Origin: Oscillospiraceae bacterium
Lineage (GTDB): Bacteria; Bacillota; Clostridia; Oscillospirales; Oscillospiraceae
Assembly (NCBI GenBank): GCA_022795735.1
Contig: JAAWHG010000012.1
Span: forward strand, 1 to 57,425
Reading direction: 5' to 3'
Length of the DNA stretch: 57,425 bases
How positions within the stretch are numbered: position 1 is the first letter of the stretch; every line of letters begins with the position of its first letter. The position numbers and the translations under genes were made by a program. The notes beneath the pieces are model-generated. The model was not told where the DNA came from and made no database searches. It saw only the letters and a list, made by a program, of their open reading frames with translations. This document shows positions 25,571 through 33,759 of the stretch, piece after piece.

Positions 25571-26565
25571 GCAGTACCATTCAGCCCGGCTATGGGCCAA
25601 GGGCATACAGCGTTTCCGCAAAGGCCCGCGCGGCAAAACAGACAGGAACCAGGGCCAACCGTTTTCTTGATCTGGCGGCTCAGGCCAGCCAGAGCAGAGC
25701 CGCCACGTTCACCGCCGGCCTGGACGGGTTTACCGGCGATATGTCCGCCGGTCTGATGATGGATTTAGCGGTTCGCGCAGGCGAACCGGTTCAAGCCGGG
25801 CGTGCGGAAGCGGCGGAAGCCCCGTCCCTGGAAACCATGCTGAAAGCGAAATATCCCAATATCCACTACCACGTCTTTGACGCCAGCAGCGGCTATTGGA
25901 GAACGCGGAACGACTACCCTCACTACCTTCTGTACCAGGACGGGGACAAAGCAAAGGAGACATTGGAGAACTGGCAGCCCACCGGGGCCAATCCCTTCTA
26001 CGGTTCCATAGACGGCAGGTTTACCGCTCCAAAGGAAATTCATGCCCTGGGCAACGTCCCGCCGGGAAGCAAAGCGGTTGTCATTCATCCCAAGGTGCAG
26101 GAGCGTATGGCGCAAGACCCGGCTTACGCCCAGGAGATTTTTGCGAAGATCGACACATGGTTCGCCTTTGATGTGGCGCGAAACGAAGCCATCATACCCG
26201 GGAGCACATGGGATATGTCCCAGGCCGTGGCCATCGGGGAGGACGGCAATATCTGCAACGCCTGTTCCTCCAGTGCGGGCGGTGAGATCACCTACTCCAA
26301 GAGCGGTTCTGACGATGCGGAAAGCTGGTGGGATTTGCGCATGGCCCGTCACGCCGAATTTATGAAGCTGGCGGTGGAGCGGCAGATTCAGCGGAACATC
26401 CAAGTTTCCGATCTGGCCGCGTCCGCTGCGGCGAAATCAAAGCTCGCCGCCATGTTGCACAGCGGGAACCTGCGGGAGATTTTTGGCAGTGAAATCGCCG
26501 GCATTCCTACTGAAACCGTTCTGGCGATCACGCAGACCCAGATTTGGGGCGGCGGAGCCATTTGA
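25567..26565 (+). CDS. Uncharacterised protein coupled to the LytTR operon
   Basis: 332 residues. No signal peptide or membrane segment; the first 90 residues are Ala/Gln/Arg-rich and low in order, and the remainder looks folded (YPNIHYHVFDASSGYW, then IPGSTWDMSQAVAIGEDGN, then EITYSKSGSD). It looks like proteins in Clostridia annotated only by DUF numbers (possibly DUF6033), but I cannot confirm this. Its start overlaps the kinase stop by four bases, so it is made with the two-component system and may be part of the response or of signal handling. A good terminator follows. Confidence 0.75.
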   Translation: MSSTIQPGYGPRAYSVSAKARAAKQTGTRANRFLDLAAQASQSRAATFTAGLDGFTGDMSAGLMMDLAVRAGEPVQAGRAEAAEAPSLETMLKAKYPNIHYHVFDASSGYWRTRNDYPHYLLYQDGDKAKETLENWQPTGANPFYGSIDGRFTAPKEIHALGNVPPGSKAVVIHPKVQERMAQDPAYAQEIFAKIDTWFAFDVARNEAIIPGSTWDMSQAVAIGEDGNICNACSSSAGGEITYSKSGSDDAESWWDLRMARHAEFMKLAVERQIQRNIQVSDLAASAAAKSKLAAMLHSGNLREIFGSEIAGIPTETVLAITQTQIWGGGAI

Positions 26566-26589
26566 TAAATACCGCTTCCAAAATAAAAC

Positions 26590-26629
26590 GGAAGGACAAG
26601 GCTCGGTTGGGCCCTGTCCTTCCATTTTT
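26590..26629 (+). terminator. Terminator of the LytTR operon
   Basis: GGAAGGACA (26590-26598) pairs with TGTCCTTCC (26615-26623), with GGC/GCC inside, followed by ATTTTT. Confidence 0.88.
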
Positions 26630-26676
26630 GCGCCGCCTGTCATGAAACATGTCCTCAGGCGGCCGCAAACAGACGT

Positions 26677-28668
26677 TTATCTTTTTTTCAGAACAAATTT
26701 GCTTGTGAGGTTTTGAAGCGCGGTCGCTTGCCCGTTGAGTTCCTCGGAAGAAGCCGCGGACTGCTCGGCGGTGGCTGAGTTGGTCTGCACAACAGAGGAA
26801 ATCTGGTCCACACCCGTGTTCACCTGTTCGATCATTGCCGCTTGCTCGGTGGACGCTGTCCAAATTTCGTTAATCAATTTGATTGTCTGATTGGTAACGT
26901 CAACAGACGAGTTAAGCGCCTCTGCGGCTTCTTCTACAATATGCGAGCCGCTTTCCACCGCTTCAATGGTTTGCTGAATGAGTTTGGTCGTATCGGTGGC
27001 AGCCTCCGCCGACTTGGACGCAAGGCTTCTGACCTCATCGGCAACAACGGCAAATCCCTTGCCCGCAGCACCCGCTCTCGCAGCTTCAACAGCAGCGTTC
27101 AGCGCCAGAATGTTGGTTTGAAACGCAATGTCCTCAATTGCCTTGATAATCTTTGAGATTTCGTTTGATTTATCGGAGATGTTGTTCATCGCAACAACCA
27201 TTTCCTGCATATGCTTGTTGGAAAGGGACATCTTTTCGCCCGTTTGATTTGCCTTTTGGTTCGCTTCCTCGGCATTTTTTGCGTTAATGTCAACCTTATC
27301 TTTCAACGTCAAGATAATGCTTGCCAGCTCCTGAATCGAAGAAGCCTGCTCGCTGGTTCCCGACGCAAGAGACGACGCCCCGTTGGATATTTGCGCCGCG
27401 CCTTGGTTCACATGCGCGGCGGAAACATCAATCTGCTGCATCGTATCTGACAGTCCGTAAGCAAGGCTGTTCAGCGCTTCGATGATACTCACAAAATCGC
27501 CGTTAAACTCAATCTGCCGGTGAATATTAAAGTCGCCAACCGCAAGCTGTTCGCAAAGGCGCGATATTTCGCCCACATAACCGTTTAGTGAGTTTATCGT
27601 GCTGTTGATTGAATCCGCAAGCTGACCGGTTTCATCATCGGACGTGTGTTTAACGCTGACATCCAGGTTGCCTGAGGCCACAGCGTTCATGACGTCAACC
27701 GTTTTCCGGATCGGGTTTGCGATTCCGTTCGCGGTGACAATGCAGATCACAATCGCAGCCGCAATCACAACAAGGCCTACAAGAATTGTAATCACGATAG
27801 CGAATGTGGTTTCGCCCATCCACTCATTGACCTCGGTTGTTACGCCGATTACCCATCCATCCGTACCGCCAATCAGCGAGTAGGCAAGGTATCGTTCCAC
27901 ACCGCCCCCGCTGACCTGACCGAATACCGTGCCGTCGGGGTCGGTCATGGAAATTGCCTGGGCTTCCAGCTCGCTGCAGCAGTCAAACTCTGCGTTGTCC
28001 TTGTGCGTGTGATTGACGTTGTTCATTCCCTCATCGACGTATTTCTGGTTCATACAGGCGATATATGTACCGTTTTCGTCCATAATGTAGGTTCTGCCCG
28101 ACTGGCCTACGTGGATCTCATCAATGATGTCGTGAAGCATCGAGCTCTCGATCCCAAAATAAACAACGCCAGTAATTTCGCCGTCATTGTACCCGCCTTG
28201 TTTAATGGGCGCGCAAAAATATATAATCGGCCTGCCGCCAACGTCCTGCGGGCCAAACACAAATTCCTCGTTGCCCATACCTTTGATATAGCAATGGTCG
28301 GTCCGGTAGTCAATCACGTCATCCAGCGTCTCGTATCCCCAGCCGTCCTTGTCTATATAGCCGCGTTCTGAGAAACCGTACGTATCGGCTCTTCTTTGCA
28401 AAAGCTCCAGCTTCTCCGCTACGGTGAACGCGTCGCCCATACGCGGATCCATACCGATTTCCTTGACAATCGCGACATAACGGGACAAGCGGTTCTCCAC
28501 ACGCACACTCGTCTGAAGCGCAAGCTCCGAGAGCGTGGTTTCAAGCGTTGCCTGCGTGCCATGGAAGTTCAGATAGCTGCCTAACATGCCGATTGCAACA
28601 ATACCGATCACAACTACCGACAGAATTCGCCCAAGCAGCTTGCCTTTAACAGTCTTTAGGATTTTCAT
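26677..28668 (-). CDS. Methyl-accepting chemotaxis protein with Cache sensor
   Basis: 663 residues. TM1 about 12-34, a double-Cache-like extracellular sensor about 40-280 ([30 protein letters not shown]), TM2 about 285-310, HAMP after it, and a signalling domain whose tip ([20 protein letters not shown]) contacts CheA/CheW. There is no C-terminal methylation-helper pentapeptide. The ligand is unknown; dCache receptors often bind amino acids or small acids. No che or flagellar genes lie in the window. Its base composition is lower than that of housekeeping neighbours (21 of 60 G+C at 27121-27180), which suggests acquisition. Confidence 0.95.
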   Translation of the reverse strand: MKILKTVKGKLLGRILSVVVIGIVAIGMLGSYLNFHGTQATLETTLSELALQTSVRVENRLSRYVAIVKEIGMDPRMGDAFTVAEKLELLQRRADTYGFSERGYIDKDGWGYETLDDVIDYRTDHCYIKGMGNEEFVFGPQDVGGRPIIYFCAPIKQGGYNDGEITGVVYFGIESSMLHDIIDEIHVGQSGRTYIMDENGTYIACMNQKYVDEGMNNVNHTHKDNAEFDCCSELEAQAISMTDPDGTVFGQVSGGGVERYLAYSLIGGTDGWVIGVTTEVNEWMGETTFAIVITILVGLVVIAAAIVICIVTANGIANPIRKTVDVMNAVASGNLDVSVKHTSDDETGQLADSINSTINSLNGYVGEISRLCEQLAVGDFNIHRQIEFNGDFVSIIEALNSLAYGLSDTMQQIDVSAAHVNQGAAQISNGASSLASGTSEQASSIQELASIILTLKDKVDINAKNAEEANQKANQTGEKMSLSNKHMQEMVVAMNNISDKSNEISKIIKAIEDIAFQTNILALNAAVEAARAGAAGKGFAVVADEVRSLASKSAEAATDTTKLIQQTIEAVESGSHIVEEAAEALNSSVDVTNQTIKLINEIWTASTEQAAMIEQVNTGVDQISSVVQTNSATAEQSAASSEELNGQATALQNLTSKFVLKKR

Positions 28669-28748
28669 ATCGATCCCTCTTTACCTCGGAGTTTTCATGA
28701 TACCGTTTTTGTACGGCATCGCCGGACTTCCTATAATTTTATTGCATG

Positions 28749-28757
28749 ATTATAGCA
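28749..28757 (-). promoter_or_regulatory. Extended -10 promoter of the chemotaxis receptor
   Basis: Minus strand TGC-TATAAT (complement of 28749-28757), a perfect -10 with the TGn extension and no good -35. Transcription would start about 75 bases before the ATG. Confidence 0.5.
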
Positions 28758-28834
28758 TAAAACATGATAAATTGGGGCGTACTCGATGAAAACAGCAGGT
28801 TTCACAGCGAAAATAGCATTGTATTTTTTGTCAA

Positions 28835-29014
28835 TGCGCCAGCGCTGGCAAGGGGACAGGCTTCGAGAAGTGGGCCGCTCTGCACAACCGAACGCAAATG
28901 GCGGCGGCCATGCGCATTTACGCGGCATCCGGCTTCACTTCCCTGCAAGAACGGAAGGCCGCAAAAAGCACCTTGTCTGAGGCAAAGGGTGAACAGCCAG
29001 GGCAATTTAATTGA
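28835..29014 (+). pseudogene. C-terminal remnant of a MobA-type relaxase
   Basis: The plus frame from 28835 to the TGA at 29012-29014 reads about 59 residues, including AGKGTGFEKWAALHNRTQMA and TSLQERKAAKSTLSEAKGE. This matches the style of the C-terminal region of clostridial mobilisation relaxases (KG.G..RWA...N.KQ.A.....L...G). There is no start codon or RBS at its left edge, so it is a broken end. It lies between the chemotaxis receptor and the divIVA terminator and marks the right side of the accessory stretch. The rest of the gap 28669-29050 shows nothing else. Confidence 0.6.
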
Positions 29015-29050
29015 TCCTTTTTAACGGCAATAACGCTCAGCCCAAGCCAT

Positions 29051-29089
29051 AAAAAGACCCTGGGCCCATCTGTTTTGGTCCAGGGTCTT
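29051..29089 (-). terminator. Terminator of the divIVA transcript
   Basis: AAGACCCTGG (29054-29063) pairs with CCAGGGTCTT (29080-29089); read on the minus strand the stem is followed by TTT and ATGG. Ten perfect pairs. Confidence 0.85.
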
Positions 29090-29110
29090 GGCTATGTATG
29101 GTCTCTGCCA

Positions 29111-29884
29111 TCATTTATGGTTTGGGTCGTAGTTTTTCCCGAATTGCAAGTCGGAAAATTTAATGGTCTTTTGGGTGGCCGACATGGAGGCGGGCGCGGC
29201 CGCCTGTGGAACATGGTACGGCTCCGGTTCCGGCAGTCCTTCCTCCGGCTCGGACTCCGCAGTTGGAGGCGGGGCGGGCGGCTGCGCGGGCAGCAACGGC
29301 GCCTCCTCCGACGGGCCGATCATCTTCTCTAAGTTGGAGTCAATCTCCTCGGCAATCTGCCGGGGATTTTCCGGCTCCTGTGGCAATTCGCTGTCAAAGT
29401 CATACGCCTTGGGCCGGAACTGCCGCAGGGACAAATCCATCCCCTTAAGGGTCTTGAGCTGTTCGAGGTGGCGGCCAATCTCCCGCTCCAGAATGCCGAT
29501 AAAATTCCCAGCCGTCTGCTTGGCCCGCTCAATGCGCTCCTCCTCCGCCGCTATCTGTTGGGCGGCCTCGCTGGCCTTGTTCCGCGCAGCGTTCTCGGCC
29601 TGGACCATCATCTGGGCGCACTTTCGCTCGGTCTCCGCTTTGAGCTTCTCGGCGGCCTCGGTGGCGGCAACCATGGTCTTTTTCATGGTCTCCTCCTGGC
29701 CTCGGTACTCCTCGAGCTTTTCTACCAAGATTTTCATCTTGCTCTTGAGCACCGCGTTCTCCTTGTACAGCGCGATGTAATCATTGCTCAGCGGTTCGAG
29801 GTACTCGTCCACGCTGGTCATGTCATATCCGCCGAACACAACCTTTACAAAGGTCTTTTCCTGTACTTCCTGAGGTGTAAACAC
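29111..29884 (-). CDS. divIVA: DivIVA-family cell-division/polarity protein
   Basis: 257 residues. The N-terminal lipid-binding motif is KTFVKVVFGGYDMTSVDEYL (residues 10-29). A long coiled coil follows (about 30-150, very rich in Glu, Lys, Ala and Gln), then a Pro/Glu-rich tail (PAQPPAPPPTAESEPEEG). DivIVA marks negatively curved membrane at septa and poles and recruits division or sporulation partners. Start is GTG behind AAAGGGGAC. It is the last gene of the sepF block on this strand. Confidence 0.93.
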   Translation of the reverse strand: MFTPQEVQEKTFVKVVFGGYDMTSVDEYLEPLSNDYIALYKENAVLKSKMKILVEKLEEYRGQEETMKKTMVAATEAAEKLKAETERKCAQMMVQAENAARNKASEAAQQIAAEEERIERAKQTAGNFIGILEREIGRHLEQLKTLKGMDLSLRQFRPKAYDFDSELPQEPENPRQIAEEIDSNLEKMIGPSEEAPLLPAQPPAPPPTAESEPEEGLPEPEPYHVPQAAAPASMSATQKTIKFSDLQFGKNYDPNHK

Positions 29885-29925
29885 GTGGAAACGTCCCCTT
29901 TCTGTTTATCTTTCGCCACCGGGCG

Positions 29926-30477
29926 TCAGGTGGCGGGGGGCTCGAAGCTCATCCCGCTCCTTTGCAGCTCGTCCATCAAGTCGCCCGCGATGTCCACGTT
30001 GAAGGGGGTAATCAGATAGGCGCGGCTGGCCACCTTCTTGATCTTGCCGTCCAGGGCGAAGGCGCAGCCGGAGAGGAAGTCCACCAGACGCCGGGCGACG
30101 TCCTGGCTGGCCCCCTCCAGGTTGAGCAGGACTGCGTTTTTGGCGCGCAGGCTTTCGGCGATCTCGGTTACGGCATCAAAGCGCTCCGGGGTGACGATCA
30201 CCACCTGATACCGCTGGGGCATAGGGGTGCTGCTGGCGGCGTTGGCAAGGTTGAGGACCTTGCCGCGCTGGTCGCCGGAGGACGAGGCGGACACAACTCC
30301 CGCGCCGCCGCCGCTGATGCCTAACTCTTCATAGTCATAGACCGGCGCGGCCACGGGCCGCCTGGACCGGGGACGCGGACGGGGCTCGTCCTCCTCGTCA
30401 TCATAGCCGTCATCATCATAGTCGTCGTCCTCGCCGTAGGGTTTGGACAGCTTCTTGATCTCGTCAAATAATCCCAT
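29926..30477 (-). CDS. sepF: Cell division protein SepF
   Basis: 183 residues. An N-terminal amphipathic helix MGLFDEIKKL binds membrane. A long acidic, Asp/Tyr-rich linker (GEDDDYDDDGYDDEEDE) and a basic patch (PRPRPRSRRP) follow. The C-terminal SepF core begins near residue 88 (YQVVIVTPERFDAVTEIAESLRA, then VDFLSGCAFALDG). SepF tethers and aligns FtsZ. It follows yggS after an 81-base gap containing a 7-bp hairpin (30526-30543). RBS AAGGAG. Confidence 0.96.
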   Translation of the reverse strand: MGLFDEIKKLSKPYGEDDDYDDDGYDDEEDEPRPRPRSRRPVAAPVYDYEELGISGGGAGVVSASSSGDQRGKVLNLANAASSTPMPQRYQVVIVTPERFDAVTEIAESLRAKNAVLLNLEGASQDVARRLVDFLSGCAFALDGKIKKVASRAYLITPFNVDIAGDLMDELQRSGMSFEPPAT

Positions 30478-30558
30478 TGATGAAACTCCTTAATTCCTCG
30501 CTATATTTATCTATGTACAACCCATCTCCCCGTGTGCGGGGAGCGGCCTTCCTTCCGG

Positions 30559-31251
30559 TCAAGCGTAGTGACGGGGTCCGAAGATGGCGGTGCCGACGCG
30601 TACCATGGTGCTGCCCTCGGCGATGGCGTCCTCGAAATCGTCCGACATGCCCATGGAGAGATACTCCATGCTGACATTATCGTACCTTTTCGCTGTTATG
30701 TCAACATACAGACGCCGCATTTCTGCAAAAAATTTTCGATTGTCCCCCGGATGGAGGCTGATGGGAGGAATTGTCATGAATCCACGCAGATAAATATGGG
30801 GATATTTCCCAAATTCATCGGTCATCCGCCGGGCGGACTCGGTGGTAAAGCCCGATTTGCTGGCCTCACCGCCTACGTTGACCTCGATGAGAATGTTCTG
30901 AATCAAATTCTGCTTGGCGGCCTCCTTTTCAATGCAGGCGAGCAGCTCAGGACGGTCCACCGATTGGATGAGGTCCACCCGGCCCACCACCTTGCCCACC
31001 TTGTTAGTTTGAAGGTTGCCGATGAAGTGGACGGGCGCGCCTTCGTAGGCGTGGAGAGGAAGCTTGAGCAGCAGCTCCTGCACCCGGTTCTCGCCGCAGC
31101 AGTCCACACCGGCGGCTATCGCGCGGCGGACAGCTTCGGCGTCGTTCATCTTGGTGGCCGCGCAGAGGGCGATCTCCTCCGGTCTCCGCCCCGCCGCGAG
31201 GGCGGCCTTTGCCATCGCCTCGCGGATGCGGGCGACGTTTTCTTCGATCAT
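30559..31251 (-). CDS. YggS/YlmE-family PLP-binding homeostasis protein
   Basis: 230 residues, alanine racemase-like TIM barrel. Marks: LCAATKMNDAEAVRRAI with the PLP lysine (Lys in ATK), GENRVQELLLKLP, FIGNLQTNK, and LSMGMSDDFEDAI. The protein binds PLP without known catalysis and balances the vitamin B6 pool. It is the ylmE gene of the Gram-positive yggS-sepF division cluster. It overlaps the HlyD-like gene upstream by four bases. Confidence 0.95.
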   Translation of the reverse strand: MIEENVARIREAMAKAALAAGRRPEEIALCAATKMNDAEAVRRAIAAGVDCCGENRVQELLLKLPLHAYEGAPVHFIGNLQTNKVGKVVGRVDLIQSVDRPELLACIEKEAAKQNLIQNILIEVNVGGEASKSGFTTESARRMTDEFGKYPHIYLRGFMTIPPISLHPGDNRKFFAEMRRLYVDITAKRYDNVSMEYLSMGMSDDFEDAIAEGSTMVRVGTAIFGPRHYA

Positions 31252-32465
31252 GATTCTATGACGACCTTTCCATCGTATAAGTTCCTGGGGTTGAGGATGA
31301 TCTCATCCCCTGGCCAGAGGTTGCCGGTGTCGCTCTTGTCGAGGGCGACGACATAACTCTCGCCGTTGTCGTAGAGGATGGACACCGCCTTGGACTTGGA
31401 GCGGCCCCCCTCCAAAATGTAGACGCTGGGCCGGTCCGACCCGTCCATGACCAGGGCGGTCTTGGGCACCCGGAGGCCGGAATAGCTGTGGAAAATCAAC
31501 TCGGTTGTATGCTGGCGCAGCAGCGTCACGTCCTGAATGTAGTCATCGTTGGAGAGGACAAGCAGCCGCTCGCCGTTTTCCTCGTCCCCGATACGGGTAA
31601 TCCGCATCTCCATCGTGCCGGACGGGCCGTGGGAGATGCCGACGGTCACCGTGTCTCCCGGCTCCAGCTCGTCCACCAGCCCGGCGGGAACGGCGCAGAC
31701 AAAGTACCAGTCGCCGCTGCGCACCAGCCGCCCGCAGGCCCCATCGGGCAGGGCGGCGGGAGAGAGGGTCCGCAGCTCGGAGAGGGTGAGGGTGGACAGC
31801 CGGTCGGGGGTGAGGACCTGCTCGTAGCCGTCCGCCCCGCTCGAAAAGCAGCCCGAGGCGGGCGCCGTCACCGTTCGGACCCCCGCGCCGCTTCCGCTTC
31901 GCAGGGCGGCGAGCTCGGCGTCCAGCGCTTCGATTTGCGCGCCCAGCGCCTCCAGCTTGTCGGGGCTGGCGTCGCGGCGGAGGAGCAGTCCCTTGATGCG
32001 GGGGCCGAGCGCCTCGGCGGCGGCCAGATCATGTTGGACCGCACCGCGCGCCGCCTCGGCTATGAGGCTGGTTAGTTCCTGATCCAGGGCGGCGGTGTTG
32101 TCCAGGTCGGGGTCGCCTGACCAGGCGTATCGCAGCTGGGCGAGCTCGGCCTCCATGGCCTCAATCTCCATCTGGCGGGCCTGGGCGCCGGCCGACTGGT
32201 AGCCGGTGGCGACCGGCTGGCCCACACCGACCCGTTCGCCCTCCCGGCGGGTGAGGACGGTAATGCCATAGGGGGAGGTGAGGACGGTTTCGTCCCGCAC
32301 CACGAAGCCGGTGACACGGCAGGTGGTCCCGGCCTCATATTCAATAGCCCGCACGGTGGACAGGGGGGCCTCCAGGGTCCGCAGGAGCGCAAAGCCCATA
32401 TAGGCGACCACAGCCGACAGCAGCAGGCCGAGAATCAGCTTGGTGTAAATTTTGCCTTGTTTCAT
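31248..32465 (-). CDS. HlyD-like membrane-anchored protein
   Basis: 405 residues. One N-terminal membrane segment (LILGLLLSAVVAYMGFALL) is followed by a biotinyl/lipoyl-like barrel region (TTCRVTGFVVRDETVL), an Ala/Glu-rich coiled coil (about 95-190), a returning barrel and a beta-rich C-terminus. This is the layout of HlyD-type adaptor proteins, yet no ABC exporter lies beside it. In related Clostridia such a gene commonly precedes yggS-sepF, so an envelope or division role is possible. The RBS may be hidden in the hairpin at 32481-32508. Confidence 0.75.
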   Translation of the reverse strand: MKQGKIYTKLILGLLLSAVVAYMGFALLRTLEAPLSTVRAIEYEAGTTCRVTGFVVRDETVLTSPYGITVLTRREGERVGVGQPVATGYQSAGAQARQMEIEAMEAELAQLRYAWSGDPDLDNTAALDQELTSLIAEAARGAVQHDLAAAEALGPRIKGLLLRRDASPDKLEALGAQIEALDAELAALRSGSGAGVRTVTAPASGCFSSGADGYEQVLTPDRLSTLTLSELRTLSPAALPDGACGRLVRSGDWYFVCAVPAGLVDELEPGDTVTVGISHGPSGTMEMRITRIGDEENGERLLVLSNDDYIQDVTLLRQHTTELIFHSYSGLRVPKTALVMDGSDRPSVYILEGGRSKSKAVSILYDNGESYVVALDKSDTGNLWPGDEIILNPRNLYDGKVVIES

Positions 32466-32480
32466 GACGGTTTTTTTGCA

Positions 32481-32508
32481 GTCCCCTCCTCCGGGCGGAG
32501 GAGGGGAC
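32481..32508 (-). other. Perfect 12-bp hairpin between hfq and the HlyD-like gene
   Basis: GTCCCCTCCTCC (32481-32492) pairs fully with GGAGGAGGGGAC (32497-32508) around a 4-base loop. On the minus transcript it lies six bases after the hfq stop. The purine-rich GGAGGAGGGGAC arm, the only Shine-Dalgarno-like sequence before the HlyD-like start, is sequestered in the stem. The bases that follow are A-rich, so it is not a terminator. Confidence 0.6.
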
Positions 32509-32513
32509 GCGGT

Positions 32514-32747
32514 TCATACTTCGTAGGGAATGTCGATCTGAACGGGCGTCATGGGAGTGATGGTGGAGATGGCATGCTTGTAGATCATGTTCTGCTTTCC
32601 GTCTGACCAGACCAGGATGGCCTCCTGGTCGTAGCCGACGATGGTGCCGCGCATCTGAAAGCCGTTCATCAGGAAGACGGTGACGCCGCAGTTTTCCTGA
32701 CGGAGAGTTTCCAGATACTGTTCCTCCAAACCTGCGAGTTTCGGCAT
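32514..32747 (-). CDS. hfq: RNA chaperone Hfq
   Basis: 77 residues, an Sm-fold hexamer that helps small RNAs act on mRNAs. Sm1 is about residues 20-50 (GVTVFLMNGFQMRGTIVGYD); Sm2 contains the Hfq-specific YKHAIST. The family QDxFLN motif is represented by LEEQYLETLR. I choose the ATG at 32747: AAGGAG lies ten bases upstream, while a TTG three codons earlier is too close to it. It follows miaA, the usual neighbour. Confidence 0.96.
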   Translation of the reverse strand: MPKLAGLEEQYLETLRQENCGVTVFLMNGFQMRGTIVGYDQEAILVWSDGKQNMIYKHAISTITPMTPVQIDIPYEV

Positions 32748-32813
32748 GGCGGACAACTCCTTTCTCTCTGAATGTAATATCCGGAATCGCTCCCGGACTC
32801 ATTTAAAATTGTA

Positions 32814-33755
32814 TCACAACGGCGTGTCGAATTGGGCGAGAACCCGGCGGGCCTCCGACAAAACCGCAGAAAAATCAGGCGGTTCGTTCTGTAAAATCCA
32901 ATGAACGGCGGGATTGCGGCGGAACCAGGTGCGCTGCCGCTTCGCGTAGCGCCGGGTCCCACGAGCAATGGCCTCCCGGGCCTGGTCGAGGGTTTCGGTC
33001 CCGTCGAGGTAGGCGATGAGCTCTTTGTAGCCGATGGCCTGGAGGCAGGTGGCGGTTCGGGGGATACCCGAAGCCAGCAGCGTCCGGACCTCCTCCACCA
33101 GCCCATCCGCCAGCATCTGGTCCACCCGGCGGTCGATACGCCGGTACAGGTCCGCCCGCTCCGCGAAGTCCAGTCCCAGCCACACGCCCTGATAACGGGG
33201 CGGCTGGCTCCGGGTACGCCGGTCGTGGGCGGTGATGGTCTCCCCGGTGTCCAAGTAGATTTCAACCGCCCGGAGAATGCGGCGGCGGTTGCCCGGGTGG
33301 AGGCGGGCGGCGCTCTCGGGGTCAAAAGTGGCGAGATAGGCCAGCACCGCCTCTATGCCTTGCTCGTCGGCCATGCGTTCCAACGCCTCCCGCCGTCCGG
33401 CGGAGGGGCCGGGCGCAAAGCTGCGGCCCGCCATCAGGCTATCGACATAGAGCCCGGTTCCGCCGCAGAGAATGGCGGTCTTGCCGCGCCGGAGGATATC
33501 CCGCAGGATGGGGTCGGCGGCGGCGGCAAAGGCGCTGACCGAATAGTCCTCCGCCGGATCGGCAACGCACAGCATATGGTGGGGAACCCCCCGCATTTCG
33601 GCGGCGGTGGGGGTGGCGGCCCCGATGGACAGGCCCCGGTAAATCTGCATGGAGTCGCACGAGAGCACCTCGCCGTCCAGCGCCAGGGCCAGCTCGACGG
33701 CCAGCCGGGTCTTGCCGGAGGCGGTGGGACCCACGACGCAGACAATTCGCTCCAA
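32814..33755 (-). CDS. miaA: tRNA dimethylallyltransferase
   Basis: 313 residues. It transfers a dimethylallyl group to N6 of A37 in tRNAs reading U-starting codons. P-loop GPTASGKT near residue 10, DSMQIYRGL, and the tRNA-contacting RLHPGNRRRILRAVEIY near 160. The C-terminus has KRQRTWFRR. It lies four bases after mutL and 66 bases before hfq, the classic mutL-miaA-hfq order. Confidence 0.97.
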   Translation of the reverse strand: MERIVCVVGPTASGKTRLAVELALALDGEVLSCDSMQIYRGLSIGAATPTAAEMRGVPHHMLCVADPAEDYSVSAFAAAADPILRDILRRGKTAILCGGTGLYVDSLMAGRSFAPGPSAGRREALERMADEQGIEAVLAYLATFDPESAARLHPGNRRRILRAVEIYLDTGETITAHDRRTRSQPPRYQGVWLGLDFAERADLYRRIDRRVDQMLADGLVEEVRTLLASGIPRTATCLQAIGYKELIAYLDGTETLDQAREAIARGTRRYAKRQRTWFRRNPAVHWILQNEPPDFSAVLSEARRVLAQFDTPL

Positions 33756-33759
33756 ACCC

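Noticed and set aside
28700..29050. Second copy of the tRNA-Thr 3' end as an attachment site
   Set aside because: I looked for the T-arm and acceptor sequence near the relaxase remnant and did not see it, so no att pair is called.
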